60,000 nt of DNA from Adiantum capillus-veneris (taxonomy: Eukaryota; Streptophyta; Polypodiopsida; Polypodiales; Pteridaceae): contig CM043955.1 in NCBI GenBank assembly GCA_014529385.2, forward strand, positions 144,619,140 through 144,679,139, in the 5' to 3' direction. The position numbers and the translations under genes are program-made. Of the stretch, positions 44,134 through 55,185 are shown piece by piece; position 1 is the first letter of the stretch; each line of letters begins with the position of its first letter. The notes under the pieces are model-generated. The model was not told the origin of the DNA. It saw nothing but the letters and a program-made list of their open reading frames with translations, and searched no databases.

Positions 44134-45247
44134 ATGGACGATACACAAGAGCGCACCACCACGCACAACGATGACACCACTGCCACTGACAACATTGCAA
44201 ATCCGCAACCAGCACCTCGTACAGAATCCACCGCTTCAAATCCACAGCCTCAACCACAAGAACCAGCTCCTAACACCCAACCACTCCCCCAACCTTCAAC
44301 TACAGAGGATCAAAACACCATGCGATAGATTTTTGGTGATCTCCAGTCACTACAGCATGCGAATCGCACACCTCTACCGGACCTCGGAGCATTTGCAGAC
44401 CTAGAGCTCATGCAACGGCAACAACTGAAGATCAAGCAATGGTAGCAATTGGAGATCAAGCAGCCGCAATTAGGCCGTGGAAATTCCCTCCGCGAATGAA
44501 ACAAAGGGTGATCAAGGTAATACCTGTGATCTTGTTTCAATAGCACGAGATGCCAAGAGGCGGAAGAGAATGAGAGAGTTAGAAAAGAAAGAGGCAGCAG
44601 ATAGAAAAGCATAGAAATTGCATGAAGAACAAAGAAGGCAGAGAGATCAAGAAGAATGGCAGAGAGCCGAGGCTGTTAGAGCCCACTTGGCTAATTTACA
44701 AGTACGAGTAGAGGCCGAGAAGAGAGCGGAAGAGGACAGGGCTCAGGCCGCCCAACGAGCAAAGACTGAGAGCTCCAGACCATCAAAAATTCCTCAAAGA
44801 GCAAAACAATGTGCGGAAAAGAAAAAGGACAAGCTCACACCTGAAGAGCAACAAGACCAAGAAGAGAGGAGGAAGAAGTACCCTCCTCAATGGGCCAAAC
44901 AAGCGGCTCCTCCACCACCGCCAACAGCACAAAAGAAAAGGCGATGGAAGCCTGGAACAATTGCTCTATGTGAGATCCGCAAATATCAAAAGAGCACAGA
45001 GCCAATAATACCAAAGGCAGCTTTTTCTCTAGTGGTAAGAGAATTAATGGACGAATATTCAGATTCGATTACATGTATCCAGCGTGCGGCTCTTTTGGCT
45101 TTACAGGATGCCGCAGAGGACATTTTGGTGCAGTTGTTCCAAGATGGTGTATCTTGTATGGTGCATGCAAAGCGAGTTACATTAAAAAATACAGATCTAG
45201 CTGTAGCGCTCAATCTAAGGAATGAAGGGTGCCTCCATAAGAATTAG
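44134..45247 (+). pseudogene. Histone H3/CENH3-like protein with long N-terminal extension
   Basis: 44939-45229 encodes a complete histone H3 fold: RWKPGTIALCEIRKYQKS (alpha-N), PKAAFSLVVREL (alpha-1), RAALLALQDAAED (alpha-2), HAKRVTL and a third helix. It departs from canonical H3 in CENH3-like ways: IPKAAF where H3 has RKLPF, AAED in alpha-2, VTL rather than VTI, and a loop 1 one residue longer by my alignment. In front lies a charged E/R/K/Q coiled coil (44524-44860) and P/Q-rich segments. ATG 44134 gives a P/Q/T-rich start, then TAG at 44326 and near 44446, a frame change near 44500 and TAG at 44612. The fold is open, the extension is broken. Histones wrap DNA; the role here is unknown. 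Confidence 0.72.
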
Positions 45248-45757
45248 TTTTTCCATGTAACCTCTGTTTATCAGATTTGTAATCTTTTGATATAATATAA
45301 ACGACTCGATTTTCTCTCATTCGGTGTAACTCTAATAGTTAATTGTGTACTTTCTATTGTTGAAGTATTTGAATTAATCAAGTAGTTAGATTTCACCTCC
45401 TCGACCATCCAAGCACCCCTCTGACGTGGGACGCCTACATGTGAATATTTTGTGAAACGCAGCCGTTTCGGGTGTGTGCGGAGGCCGTGGGACGACCAAA
45501 AGCCACAGCGATGACCAACGACGTGGAACGGGCCGCAAAAATGCCCTGTGTGCCACAGCGTGCATGGGCCAATATGTACAATAGAAAAAAAAGTACATGA
45601 AGTGAGAAACGAAATACAGAAGACAAAATTATTGTATATTGCTCTAAATATTACATCATGGCTGGTTGGTTTTCTTGTAAATTACATCTTTTAGTATAGG
45701 GCGAATGGCCGACTTGACACCAAAATTTTTGACAGTCCCCTCTGGGTTTGTCACCCC
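45248..45757. other. Convergent intergenic region of K
   Basis: Lies between the 3' ends of the H3-like gene and the minus-strand gene. It is AT-rich with ATAATATAAA near 45291 that could serve 3'-end formation. No gene seen. Confidence 0.4.
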
Positions 45758-47141
45758 TTAACCTAGGCTTAAGGCACGGTGGGAGAGGACTGACCCAGGG
45801 TGCTTTCCTGTAAAAAAATACAATGCGGCCGCTTGATCCACCAAGATACACTTGTGAGCATTAAGGGTAAGGGAATCTTCAGAAAGGATGGCACTTAATG
45901 CCTTGCACTTGAGCAGCTCTGCAGAACCATGCTTGGAGAACTCTGTGTGTGCAACTCGAAGAACGGATGGCCCCAGATGGCTAATGTAGTTCCACAGGGA
46001 GCTATCTCTACCCATAGGATTGTTGCGTGAACCTCCAGTACACATTGCAAACTTATCAACATGGTATGCTGTCTGCAAAACATTTTAAACAACTTCAACA
46101 CTTGCTATAGGAAACAATTTACTATCGATAAAGTTAAAAAGTGGATACCTCAGTTTCCTCATCCATCTCTTCAAGAGTTTTCCTTGTGAGGTTGATGCTA
46201 GAGCGATCTTCTCCACCCATAATGGTCAACGGTTTGTGAGGAAGAAAAGCGCTTTTCGGGATGCTTTCATAAAATGAGGCACATGATTTGATTTCCGTAA
46301 GTGTACTTGCGACGGTTTGTACCAAATTCTGTTTGTTTTCACTAGGGAGGAATGAGAGGCTTGGTGGGAGACCTTAGTCTTCAAAGTCAAGTTGAAAGTT
46401 GACCTTCTCTTGCCTTCCACTGGGATCTTTCATGCCCGCATAGATAGCGAGCACTGAGAGCGACTCATCTTCTCTGAGTCCTAGTGTCTTTGCAATGTCA
46501 TCAAGGAACAAGAAGTGACGACCATCCACCACCACTACATGCAAAGTGAGAATTTGGAGGTCAGGAGCTTCTTACAGCACCTCGTCTCCCTCTATCATCC
46601 CATCTTCCTCCTTAGTGGAGCTGGGATCTTGCAAGAGGACAAGTGCCATAGATGCTTCAGCGTGCTCATCAACCTCTTCAACAAATTCATTTGATTCCTC
46701 CACAATGGTTACAGGAGGTTTCTGGTCGGCCTTTTCCTTTGATTTTCCCTTCTCCATGCCCTCAAGCACAAGCAATACCAGAACCATGTCCCAAGAGATG
46801 AATTGGGTGCCTATGCACCCCATGCCCAAGTCTATGAGGTCATCCTCATCCTCTGTCAGGTAGTCCCACTCAGTAAGCCCTTTGATAAACCTCAACAAGC
46901 GATAGCAAAAGTTTTTGTCAGCCGCATAGAGGTGTTTGAGAAAATCCATTGGCAACCATGCCATGTTGGATCCCTCTAAGACTATTGCATATTCTTCCAT
47001 GTGCTCAATCATGTAGTCAAGAAAGCTCTAGAATCACTCTACATGAAGGTTAGCAGTGGCATGCATGTCGATCGTCCCCTCGCGATCTGCAAGTCCTATC
47101 TTTTGTAATTGTGTGAGAAGTGCATCAGAAGATGTTGCCAT
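45758..47141 (-). pseudogene. Unrecognised minus-strand gene 1 of K
   Basis: The minus-strand ATG at 47141-47139 opens one frame that runs to 46149, then a 76-bp GT-AG intron (46148-46073) joins in phase to a last exon ending at 45758. In-frame stops interrupt it: TGA and TAG near 47030, TAA at 46574-46572 and TAA near 46376. The protein has a helical start, an acidic middle (46580-46700), a VVVVDGRHFLFLDD stretch, and a last exon with KFAMCTGGSRNNP and GRDSSLWNYI. I recognise no domain. It is co-located with the transposase-like and H3-like genes, so an accessory role is possible but only inferred. Confidence 0.5.
46073..46148 (-). other. Predicted intron in minus-strand gene 1
   Basis: GTATCC...TTTTGCAG on the minus strand, 76 bp, phase 0. 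Confidence 0.6.
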
Positions 47142-47626
47142 GGGTTTGTTCGCGAAGCAGATGGGAAGAGAGCTGAAAGCTTTTGTTTTGTGAATGTGAA
47201 AAATGAAGTTTAAAACCTACAAAGTGACTTTTATACTCAATGTCACTTTTTTAAAGCACTTAAAATTAACATCAAATTAACTTAAAACTATAATTATAAA
47301 CAAAATTACGCGACAAGCATTGAAAGACACCAACATTAAAAGTCTTCACACTCAAAACTAAAAAACTTGCATATTTCAAACTTAATCTTGAACAAGTTAA
47401 AAAATGAGACAGAGATTCAAAACGCCATATGTATTAATGGGAGCAAAATCGTTTTAGTTACAAGGTTTTACATTAATACATCGCGGAAAACCATTGTTTT
47501 CACACAAACAGCTCTTCTCTTTTCTGGAACGAACAACCTTTTCATTGATTACAAAAACATATTGATTGGCCAAGGTATATCTAAGATTAAGATACTCGCG
47601 AAGGTGACTGAGATTCCAGTTGTTAT
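47142..47626. other. Spacer between the minus-strand genes of K
   Basis: AT-rich; contains the likely promoter and leader of gene 1. I see no reading frame on either strand that resembles a gene. Confidence 0.35.
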
Positions 47627-48727
47627 TCATCGAATGTCATGCATTGCATTATTGTGGAGGCATATTTGCATATCAAATGATTCTCTAGGAGCAACATCAG
47701 AGTCTAGTGCCTCCCATTCTCCCTTCGTCAGCTTCCATCTTCTATACGGAAAGAAAATTGACAAGCTTTGCTTCACAATATGGTATCTGCATACCACATT
47801 CTTAGTAACTACAGAGCACTTGATTGTATCTCCCTGGTGGTTGATCACCTTAGTCTGCCATCCAATTGCAAGGAAACTGTTGATCCCACTTTCCCCTTTG
47901 CAAGTCCACATTGTTGGTGTCCTGTGAACACTCTGCAATTGAAAGATAAACACGAACACATGAAGGGACATAAACCAAGTTAGGGAAGCTTTATGGGAAC
48001 CATAGGTGCACTTCATTGCTGAGTACACATCTGCCTCGATTCTACTTTTGGTTGCTGTGATCAAGGCACTATCAATCTTAGGCCATTCCATACTCTGCAA
48101 GGTTGGTGGATGAACTGGAGAAAGATTACCATACCCAGTTTGCCTAGGCATTACATAAGTATGGTTATAAAAAAATGTCATGTGAGACAAGCTCCACGGA
48201 TGGACAACCAGCATAGAGTAGCTTGCCAAGGTCAACGTGGATGGCCTCAAAAGTTCCTGTGAAGGACTCTATGGCTCCCACTCTACAAAATCAGATGGGA
48301 ATACATCTGCAAAGATGAACAAGCAATGAAAGCCTTATAGACATCAAAGCAATATATACAACACAAATACAAAATATGCAATCTAAAAAATTGACAGAGG
48401 AGTGAAATTACAGTTTGCAGGAAACCTCGATGAAGCCATTGTTGTCTCTAGGTTCAGTTGTGAAGCAACATACACATGTTGCACCTTTGCAAGACGCTTG
48501 CCATCATGGGTTTGCTTGAACTCCATGATCCTTCCCTTCCAATGGTGTGCTCAAGAAGCCATGTGTCTCTTTGAGACCTTGCGTGCACCTCTTGAGCTGA
48601 GTTCCATTGTCACCTACATCAATCGTTTGAACTCCATCGTCACCCAACATCCATTGTCGTCTTGTACATTGCTGCATGAAATGGAGTCAATGACACTCCC
48701 AGGTCGTCGAGTACCCGATGATGCCAT
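47627..48727 (-). pseudogene. Unrecognised minus-strand gene 2 of K
   Basis: An ATG at 48727-48725 (MASSGTRRPGSV) follows a possible acceptor. The first exon has stops at 48616 and about 48560. A 105-bp intron (48411-48307) joins PAN to YVFPSDFVEWEP in phase. The second exon changes frame twice (near 48270 and near the T run at 48165), then a 43-bp intron-like gap (47975-47933) leads to a last exon with RRWKLTKGEWEALD. No known domain; I considered and could not support a BAH domain. Confidence 0.42.
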
Positions 48728-49488
48728 GGAGAATAGTGGCGCAACCTGCAGAAAAACACTTATGATTAGAGATTGCACATCCATGTTCTCAGTTTTATAG
48801 AGCAAGATTCCTGCTCGTACATTAGACTAAGGATGCCACTTACTGCTATACTGCTCCACCTGCTTGTTGGCTTAATTGGAAAGATAATGTTGCAAAGCTT
48901 GAGAGGAAAGTAGATCCTCTCTAGACAGAACAATGGAGAAGGAGCAGGAAACCTGTTGAGGAAAGAAAGAGAGATGATCTAGTAGAAGAATATGCAGCAG
49001 ATCTTCAGCTTTAGGTAGAGTGTTTAGTGAGGCTCATGGAGAAATGGAGAACTTCAGCTTGAGGAGAATGCAGTAAGCTTGAGGTGGGAAAGAAGGTTCA
49101 AACTTCTGCTACAGAGCTTTTGGGAGGGCAAACTGAAAGGAAGGAAAGAGAAGCAGAGCTTTTGGGAGGAAAAACTGAAAGTGAAGTGAAGAGAAGTGAG
49201 AGATGGTACAGTAGAAAGAGAGGGAGGGAATGATCAGCACGTTTTTGGAGGGACCCCTTTTTAGGAGAGAGGGGGGGAGAAACTGACAGCCACTAGAGAG
49301 AGAAAATATTGGTTTTACTCAACTATTTAGAGAAAAGTTCATTTTTTTGAAATTATAAGAGATTTTCTCTTTGTATTTTGTAAAAGAGCACAAGTTTGAC
49401 CACTTACTTTTAGGACCTGCCATACCCACCCTTTCAGTCCACATGGTATCCACCCATTTGTCCCTTCCATAATCTTCTTTTTATTCCC
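48728..49488 (-). promoter_or_regulatory. 5' flank of the minus-strand genes of K
   Basis: On the minus strand it is pyrimidine-rich like the left flank, with direct CTCCCAAAAGCTCTG repeats near 49110-49170. It probably carries a promoter and an untranslated exon. No coding sequence. Confidence 0.35.
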
Positions 49489-49533
49489 ATGGCACATAAA
49501 GAGGCCCCCTTAGATCCCATTCCCTTCCTAATG
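49489..49533 (-). repeat. Right terminal inverted repeat of K
   Basis: Reverse complement of the left terminus; the outermost 20 bp are identical. Confidence 0.65.
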
Positions 49534-50956
49534 ACTAGTTCATACACCTTTTAAGCATACTCTCCAGTCGGATTGAGTGGTTTGGAGTCTTTTCGTGCTA
49601 TTTCTAACCGTAGACCTGAAATTTTGCAACTTCAAATAACAACTCACAATGATTCTTTTGGAGAGAGCAATCTTCTGAAATCCACCTCGTATTCTACTTA
49701 CCCTACTCCTATGTTCTCATGCAATGAGGTTGTGGAAAGTGTCCACAACACTCGTTTTCTTGTTTTTATGGTTTTCTAAGAATTGATCTTAAGACCTGTC
49801 TCGTCTATCAATCATTCTCAAAATCCTAATCTAATTTTACAATCCTACAATCGTCTAAAGGCACTCGGCAAGTACAACTTACCTCCAAGCTACCTCTACA
49901 CAGCAAAAGACGACAATCTTAAGCTATGCGGTTTCTAAAAGAAAGTTTTGATTCTAGGAGATCGTAGAGGAAGTTAAAGGATAAATTCACCAGACGCTCA
50001 TGTTTTTCCCTAGTTTAGGTCTCTTTGATCCCCGACAGCTGCCCCAAATGTGGTACGGGTATCTAACCTCACTCCTATCTTATTGTAGATTTAGCGAGAA
50101 CCACGATTAAATTGTCAATCCATGGGACGAAGCTGACTCGACTAGTGCATAGAGGCTACAAGAGGTTGTCAAACTCTCAAAAAACAACAAACGACTCGCA
50201 TCTAACTCAAGATACACTCAAGTGACCGAAATCACCAAAACCCAATCGCTCATCGGCAAACAAATCACATCCGTTACAGCATCAAATGATATCCAAACAT
50301 AACGAAACTTCTAGGACATGTTTATAAGACCTAAGAACACATGCTTATGGTCTCAAATCCCACTTTAGGTCAAGTGCAAAAATCGCGATTATTAACAGCA
50401 GTGGATTTTTTGCCTAGTCGTTTTTGACCCAGAATGCACCTAAATGCTTACCAATGATGCCCCAATACCCTGCCTATGCTTAGTTTTTTATTTTGATTTT
50501 GGTGGTCAAAACTAATAATCTGCGAGCTCTAACTAAAGATGGGTAATGACAGGTTGATACAATATGGAAGCTTGTATCTCCTGCTCATCAATTACAAGGT
50601 TTATCCATACAATAGGAGTTACAGTATTCTCGATTTATCAAAATAATAAGTGTTTTTACAATGAGAGCTCCGAAAAATGGTATCCAAGTTAGCTTGCTGC
50701 TAACACATAGCAGAGTTGCCAAGGGCTAGCTCCTTTCGGACTTCTTATGGCTCAATAATGGTAAAGTTGTACGCAAGTCTAAAAAGGCTCCATTATTAAG
50801 TCCAAAAATCCCAAGGTGTGCACCATATCCCACATAGTGGGCTCAACAAAACCGATAATAGATCCCAATTCCACTTACCCTAATATAATAAATAACATCA
50901 ACCATTAATAGGCTACTTAAAGACCTATCTTCTTAAGCAAGAAAAGAGAAACCAAA
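49534..50956. other. Unassigned sequence
   Basis: A short open frame at 49573-49779 (ISNRRPEILQLQ, FSCNEVVESVHN) may be a coding scrap, but I recognise nothing. The rest has no ORF or element signature. Confidence 0.3.
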
Positions 50957-51111
50957 TGCTCTGATACCAATGTAATGGAATTAGCCTTTTAACTTGAGTT
51001 GGAGCGGAAAGTGAATAACATATTGAGCATTTCTTTGTGTGTAGATGTAGAATGAAAAAGTGAGCTTGGATAGAGAGAGCAACACTAACACATTACTTCA
51101 TTAACATGGTC
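50957..51111 (-). repeat. Copia primer site and LTR edge, minus strand
   Basis: TGCTCTGATACCAA at 50958-50971 is the reverse of the tRNA-Met primer site; it abuts TGTAATGG at 50972, the expected CA end of an LTR on the minus strand. The LTR's other end and the internal region are not recognised. Confidence 0.55.
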
Positions 51112-51289
51112 TAAACAATACTTGTAAAAGAGAGTGAGAGTTTAGAGAAATTGACACCAATAGAGAACCGGATCAGTTGGAGCCGGTCCCCCCTCCAATA
51201 GGCATTTTTATTATAGTTTCTTCCATGATCGAAGACTTGTTTACAATACAACTTATTGTGTTCCTTGAGACCTTCTTGATGAGGTGAAG

Positions 51290-51698
51290 ATGGCAAGATT
51301 CACTCACCAAGCATTAGCATAATAACAACAATAAACATGATTATCATGAACTTGAAAAACGCCCAGCCTCAATCCCAAGACCTCAAACATCATGAAAGGT
51401 GAGGAGAGCTGGTAGGGAGTGAGGAAGAAGGGAGAAGTAGAAGTAGCTCTACGAGAAAGCAATACCCCCTTGCACATAATCACTCATAGCTCTTGTAGCA
51501 TAGCTTATCATAGTGATAATGGGTTAGAGAGATTGATAAGCAAGCATAAGCATTCTCTTGTGTGGATTTGCATCCATAGCCAAGAGCTTGTTGTAGTAGG
51601 CACTCAACTTCTCAAGCTTGGAGAAGGAGATGGAGTTCTTGCTTCACAAGAGTGTGTGAAGAGAAGAATGAGAGAGGGAGAGGACTCGTGGAAGGCTC

Positions 51699-51702
<4 letters not shown>
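51290..51702 (+). repeat. LTR family G, copy 3 (left of LINE)
   Basis: It matches the reverse of 39900-40272 and the start of copy 1 (GGATTTGCATCCATAGCC). It continues after the LINE at 56428. Confidence 0.65.

Positions 51703-51738
<36 letters not shown>
51703..51738 (+). repeat. (GA)n microsatellite at LINE 3' side
   Basis: GA units followed by GATA units; the same (GA)n lies at the other LINE end. Confidence 0.85.
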
Positions 51739-51742
<4 letters not shown>

Positions 51743-51786
51743 TAGATAGATAGATTTTATTATCGTCCTCGAAGGTCAAATATGAC

Positions 51787-54700
51787 CTATGGGACCAAAG
51801 TTACATGTGATGTAGTATGTGTATGGCTGATGAGTGACTCTCGATGCTCCAAAATAGTAGTGATGAGAGTCGCAATGGAGAGCCCACACTTTGGTTGGGA
51901 GAGGAAAGTGTGTAGGTCTAAGTTATAGCTGAAAATGTGAGAGAAGCAAGTTCGGATGTGATCAAAAGCTGAGTACTCTAGTAGTGTGTGGTACTCAGAC
52001 TCTCGAACTTGCAGTGAGCATAATGTGCAAAATCGATTTGACTCTTCTCCATTGCCCCAACGCCCTATCTCGCATCGAAGGAAATGGGAGCTAAGCCGAA
52101 TTGCTGCGATAGTGCGTATCGCGGACAAGGGAATAGGCTCAAGCATGTAAGTGTGAGTACGGTTCCCTCTCTCAGCGAAGAACATGGTTTTGTAGTTGGG
52201 GGCAATATAGGTGGTATAATGTATGAAGCGTGACCCACCGGATTTCTCCCAAGCCGTAATACATTGGCGTTGTAGAAAAGCTTCATTCACTTGAGAGTCA
52301 ATTGAAGCATCATGTAGCAAGTGTAATGCATCCCATCTCCCAAACCACTTCTTTATGTCTTGCATCCATCCCGTGCTCAAGATCTTGCTTTTATGAGTCT
52401 TTTGAACTTTTTTGCTTGCTTCCCATGTAATTGTAGGAAGTCGATGTGAGGGGTTTTGACGCATCTTTATCATGTACTCCACAACCGTTTCCATGCCCAT
52501 AACCTCAATTGGAAGAGATCCCGACTCAAGAAGTAGGAGCATATATGGTGTTTGTGTCTTAACTTGGAGAAAGTTTGTAAGAAAACGCTTTTCGACATTC
52601 TCAAACTCTTTCCAAGTAGACTTTGAGATGCTCCCGCCCCACACTTCAACTCCATAAAGAAAAACCGGTGTCACCAATGCATCAAAAAGATACTTCTTGA
52701 GAACCCAACACTTGATGTTTCCCGCATTACACATGTTCTCAAATGCATAATATGCTCTCTTTCCCGCTTCCAAATGACGCATAGCACATTCATGCCACTT
52801 GTGATTGGATGGAACCTCAAGGCCAAGGTACTTAAAGCTCTCAACAACTTCAAGTGTCTCGTTGTTGTACACAATGCATGGCTTCTCCTTATGGTTGGTT
52901 TTCACAAGCATAACCTTTGTTTTGGATTCATTTACAATCAGCCCACTATGCAAGCAAAAGTTCTCAAGGACAACCATAAGCTTTTGTGCATCTTCTAAAG
53001 TGTGTGCTAGAAGCACTACATCATCCGCATACAACAAAAGCATGATTACCGCATTGCAAATAGTGACCTCTTCAATGCCTTCTTCTTGCATAAAGTCAAG
53101 TACCATTTGTTCCAATTGATCGATGCATAGACCAAAGAGAGTTGGTGACAATGGACATCCTTGTTTAACCCCAATAGTGCTTACAAAAATTTTTGAAATT
53201 TCTCTTCCCATGCGCAATTGACAAATCACCTTCTCCTAGATTCGAGAAACCGCAAGCATAAACTCACTTGGCACTTGGAGTTCTTCCATCCTTCTCCACA
53301 AATTGTTACGTGGAATCATATCAAAGGCTTTCTTAAAGTCCACAAAACAACAATACAATCGCTTGCCTTTCAACCGACTTTCCTCCATGAGAACACGAAG
53401 AGTGACAAGATGATCAATGGTGCTATGGCATCGACGAAAACCCGCTTGTCCCTTTGCACGCTTGTCATTCTCTTCAGCCCAATCACTCAATTTCATCTCC
53501 ATTATGCACCCAAACAACTTTGCCATAAGAGACCCAATCATTATAGTCCGGTAGTTGCTTACATTCTTTACATCCCCTCCTTTATGCAAAGGCTTAACCC
53601 AATTAGTACTCCAATCATAAGGCATACCATGTTGAAGTGCAAGGTTGAACATATCACACATCCACTCATGGGTAAAATCTCCTGTCCATTTGATCATCTC
53701 CGGCTTGATACCTTGAAGATCTCCCGCTTTGCGAGTGGCCAACTTTTCAAGCCCACCGCATACATCCTCAATAGTAAAAAAAGACGGCATACATGGGAGT
53801 GAACCATAAAATGGCATTTTTTCAGTATTTTCTTGCTCATATAATTGCCTACAATGTGTGTACATATCCACTAGACTCAAGTTACCAAAGTTCTCAACCC
53901 GCTTGCCTCTCAAGTTTCTCCAAAATCTTCCACATGCATGTGCCTTTTCTTGGACTTGAAATTCTTGTTGCTTTACTTCCCATCTTCTTCTCTTCTTTTG
54001 AATCAATGCCTTGTATGTATGCAAATGACTTTGATAGTTGTCTTTGTCCATAGTTGCATCAAACTTTATCAAGGACTTTCGAGCATGTTGACATTCTTTA
54101 TCAAACCACCTTTTGCGTGATCTATCTTTGTTGATACCATGGAGATGCTTTATGGCAAAGCATTCTTCCGCACAAGAACAAATAGCTTTCTTGAAAGCTT
54201 CCCATTTAGTTTCCAATGGTGCATCACATTGAAGCTTTGTCATCCATAAGTTTTGCTCAACCATTTCAATGTACATTGGTGCCCGTTTGAAATCCATACA
54301 TAGTGATAACTTCTCTTTCCTTTGGCTGAGATTATCATGCTTAGTTGCTTCTCCACATGAAAGGTCAATACATAAGGTGCGATGGTCGGATTCCGCGGTC
54401 CATTGACCAAACATAAAACTCTTTATGCGATACATGATAGGTTCAGAGAGTAGCATATAGTCAATCACACTATCCCCATTATGTCTCCTACATGTAAATC
54501 CATTGGTTCCACTCCACAAAGATACACCATTGGCAATGAGCATACCCGTGCTATTACACATGTGTAAAAGTAACTTTCCATAGTGATCCAGCTCTTTCTC
54601 ATCCATTGAAGTACGATCATACAAGTGAACTTCCTCCAACTCCCTTGAAATGTATGGCATATCAAATTGTTGAGTATCATGTTGCAATATTTTTGTGTGA

Positions 54701-55179
54701 GCGTTCATATCCCCAAATACAATAACATCACCTTCACCTTTGAAATAAGCAATGTCCTCTTCCAAATCAGAAAATGGTTGATCTCTATCCATGCAAGCAT
54801 AAAAGGGAGAATCATGATGAGGAATGTAGCAACCGGCTACAAAAATGGGTGCTCTTTTTGGTGTCATAATTTTCAGCCATACATAACGTTTGTACTTGTC
54901 ATCTTTCACAATTGATACAAAATCTTCCAATCCTTTCTTAACCATACATGCTAACCCTCCTTGTCCTCTTCGTTGCTTGAGATTCTTTGACCACATCAAT
55001 GAATGTACATTGTAATCCTCCAAGCTGTTAATCCTTTGTGTATCATGCTCCCAAGTTTCAACAAGAAGTACAACATTGGCTTTGCTTATTAGTTCATCAA
55101 TGCCAACCCCCGCATTCCATGGGTATCCATTACAATTCCAAAAGCATATTTTCAATTGTAACTCGGTCTCATAGGTCAC
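51787..55179 (-). pseudogene. LINE ORF2: AP-endonuclease and reverse transcriptase
   Basis: From 55179 downwards: an exonuclease-endonuclease-phosphatase fold (CFWNCNGY, E41 in LVETWE, D157/N159 in FGDMNAH, ESDHR near residue 280). RT follows with AGFRRCHSTIDHL, FVDFKKAFD, GVKQGCPLSPTLF and YADDVVLL. The C-terminal region has an FCTLC...E.H.LLE cysteine-histidine block. One TAG at 53238-53236 interrupts the frame just before RT block ICQLRMG. There is no ATG before the endonuclease: the frame is continuous with ORF1 across a single TAG. Known role: nick the target and copy RNA there. Confidence 0.88.
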
Positions 55180-55185
55180 GCATCC

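Larger units (their letters stand above)
40276..49533. mobile_element. Putative DNA transposon K with terminal inverted repeats
   Basis: The left end 40276-40320 and the reverse complement of the right end 49489-49533 match at 38 of 45 positions, the first 20 exactly. Between them there is no LTR or LINE sequence but four decayed genes with short GT-AG introns: two on the plus strand from the left, two on the minus strand from the right. One protein resembles a DDE transposase and one has a histone H3 fold. The left end abuts a G-family LTR. I find no clear target duplication, so the exact termini are provisional. Confidence 0.6.

Noticed and set aside
44134-45247. H3-like gene as the active CENH3 gene of the host
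   Set aside because: Three TAG codons and a frame change disrupt the N-terminal part and no in-frame ATG serves the open portion; the surroundings are transposon-like. Not fully excluded.
47627-48727. BAH or other chromatin domain in minus-strand gene 2
   Set aside because: Only a vague HVYVAS-like stretch; no diagnostic order of motifs.
40351-49400. Direct 12-bp match CAAGTTTGACCA near both ends of K as a target duplication
   Set aside because: It lies inside the inverted termini, not outside, and is in direct orientation; likely chance or subterminal repeat.
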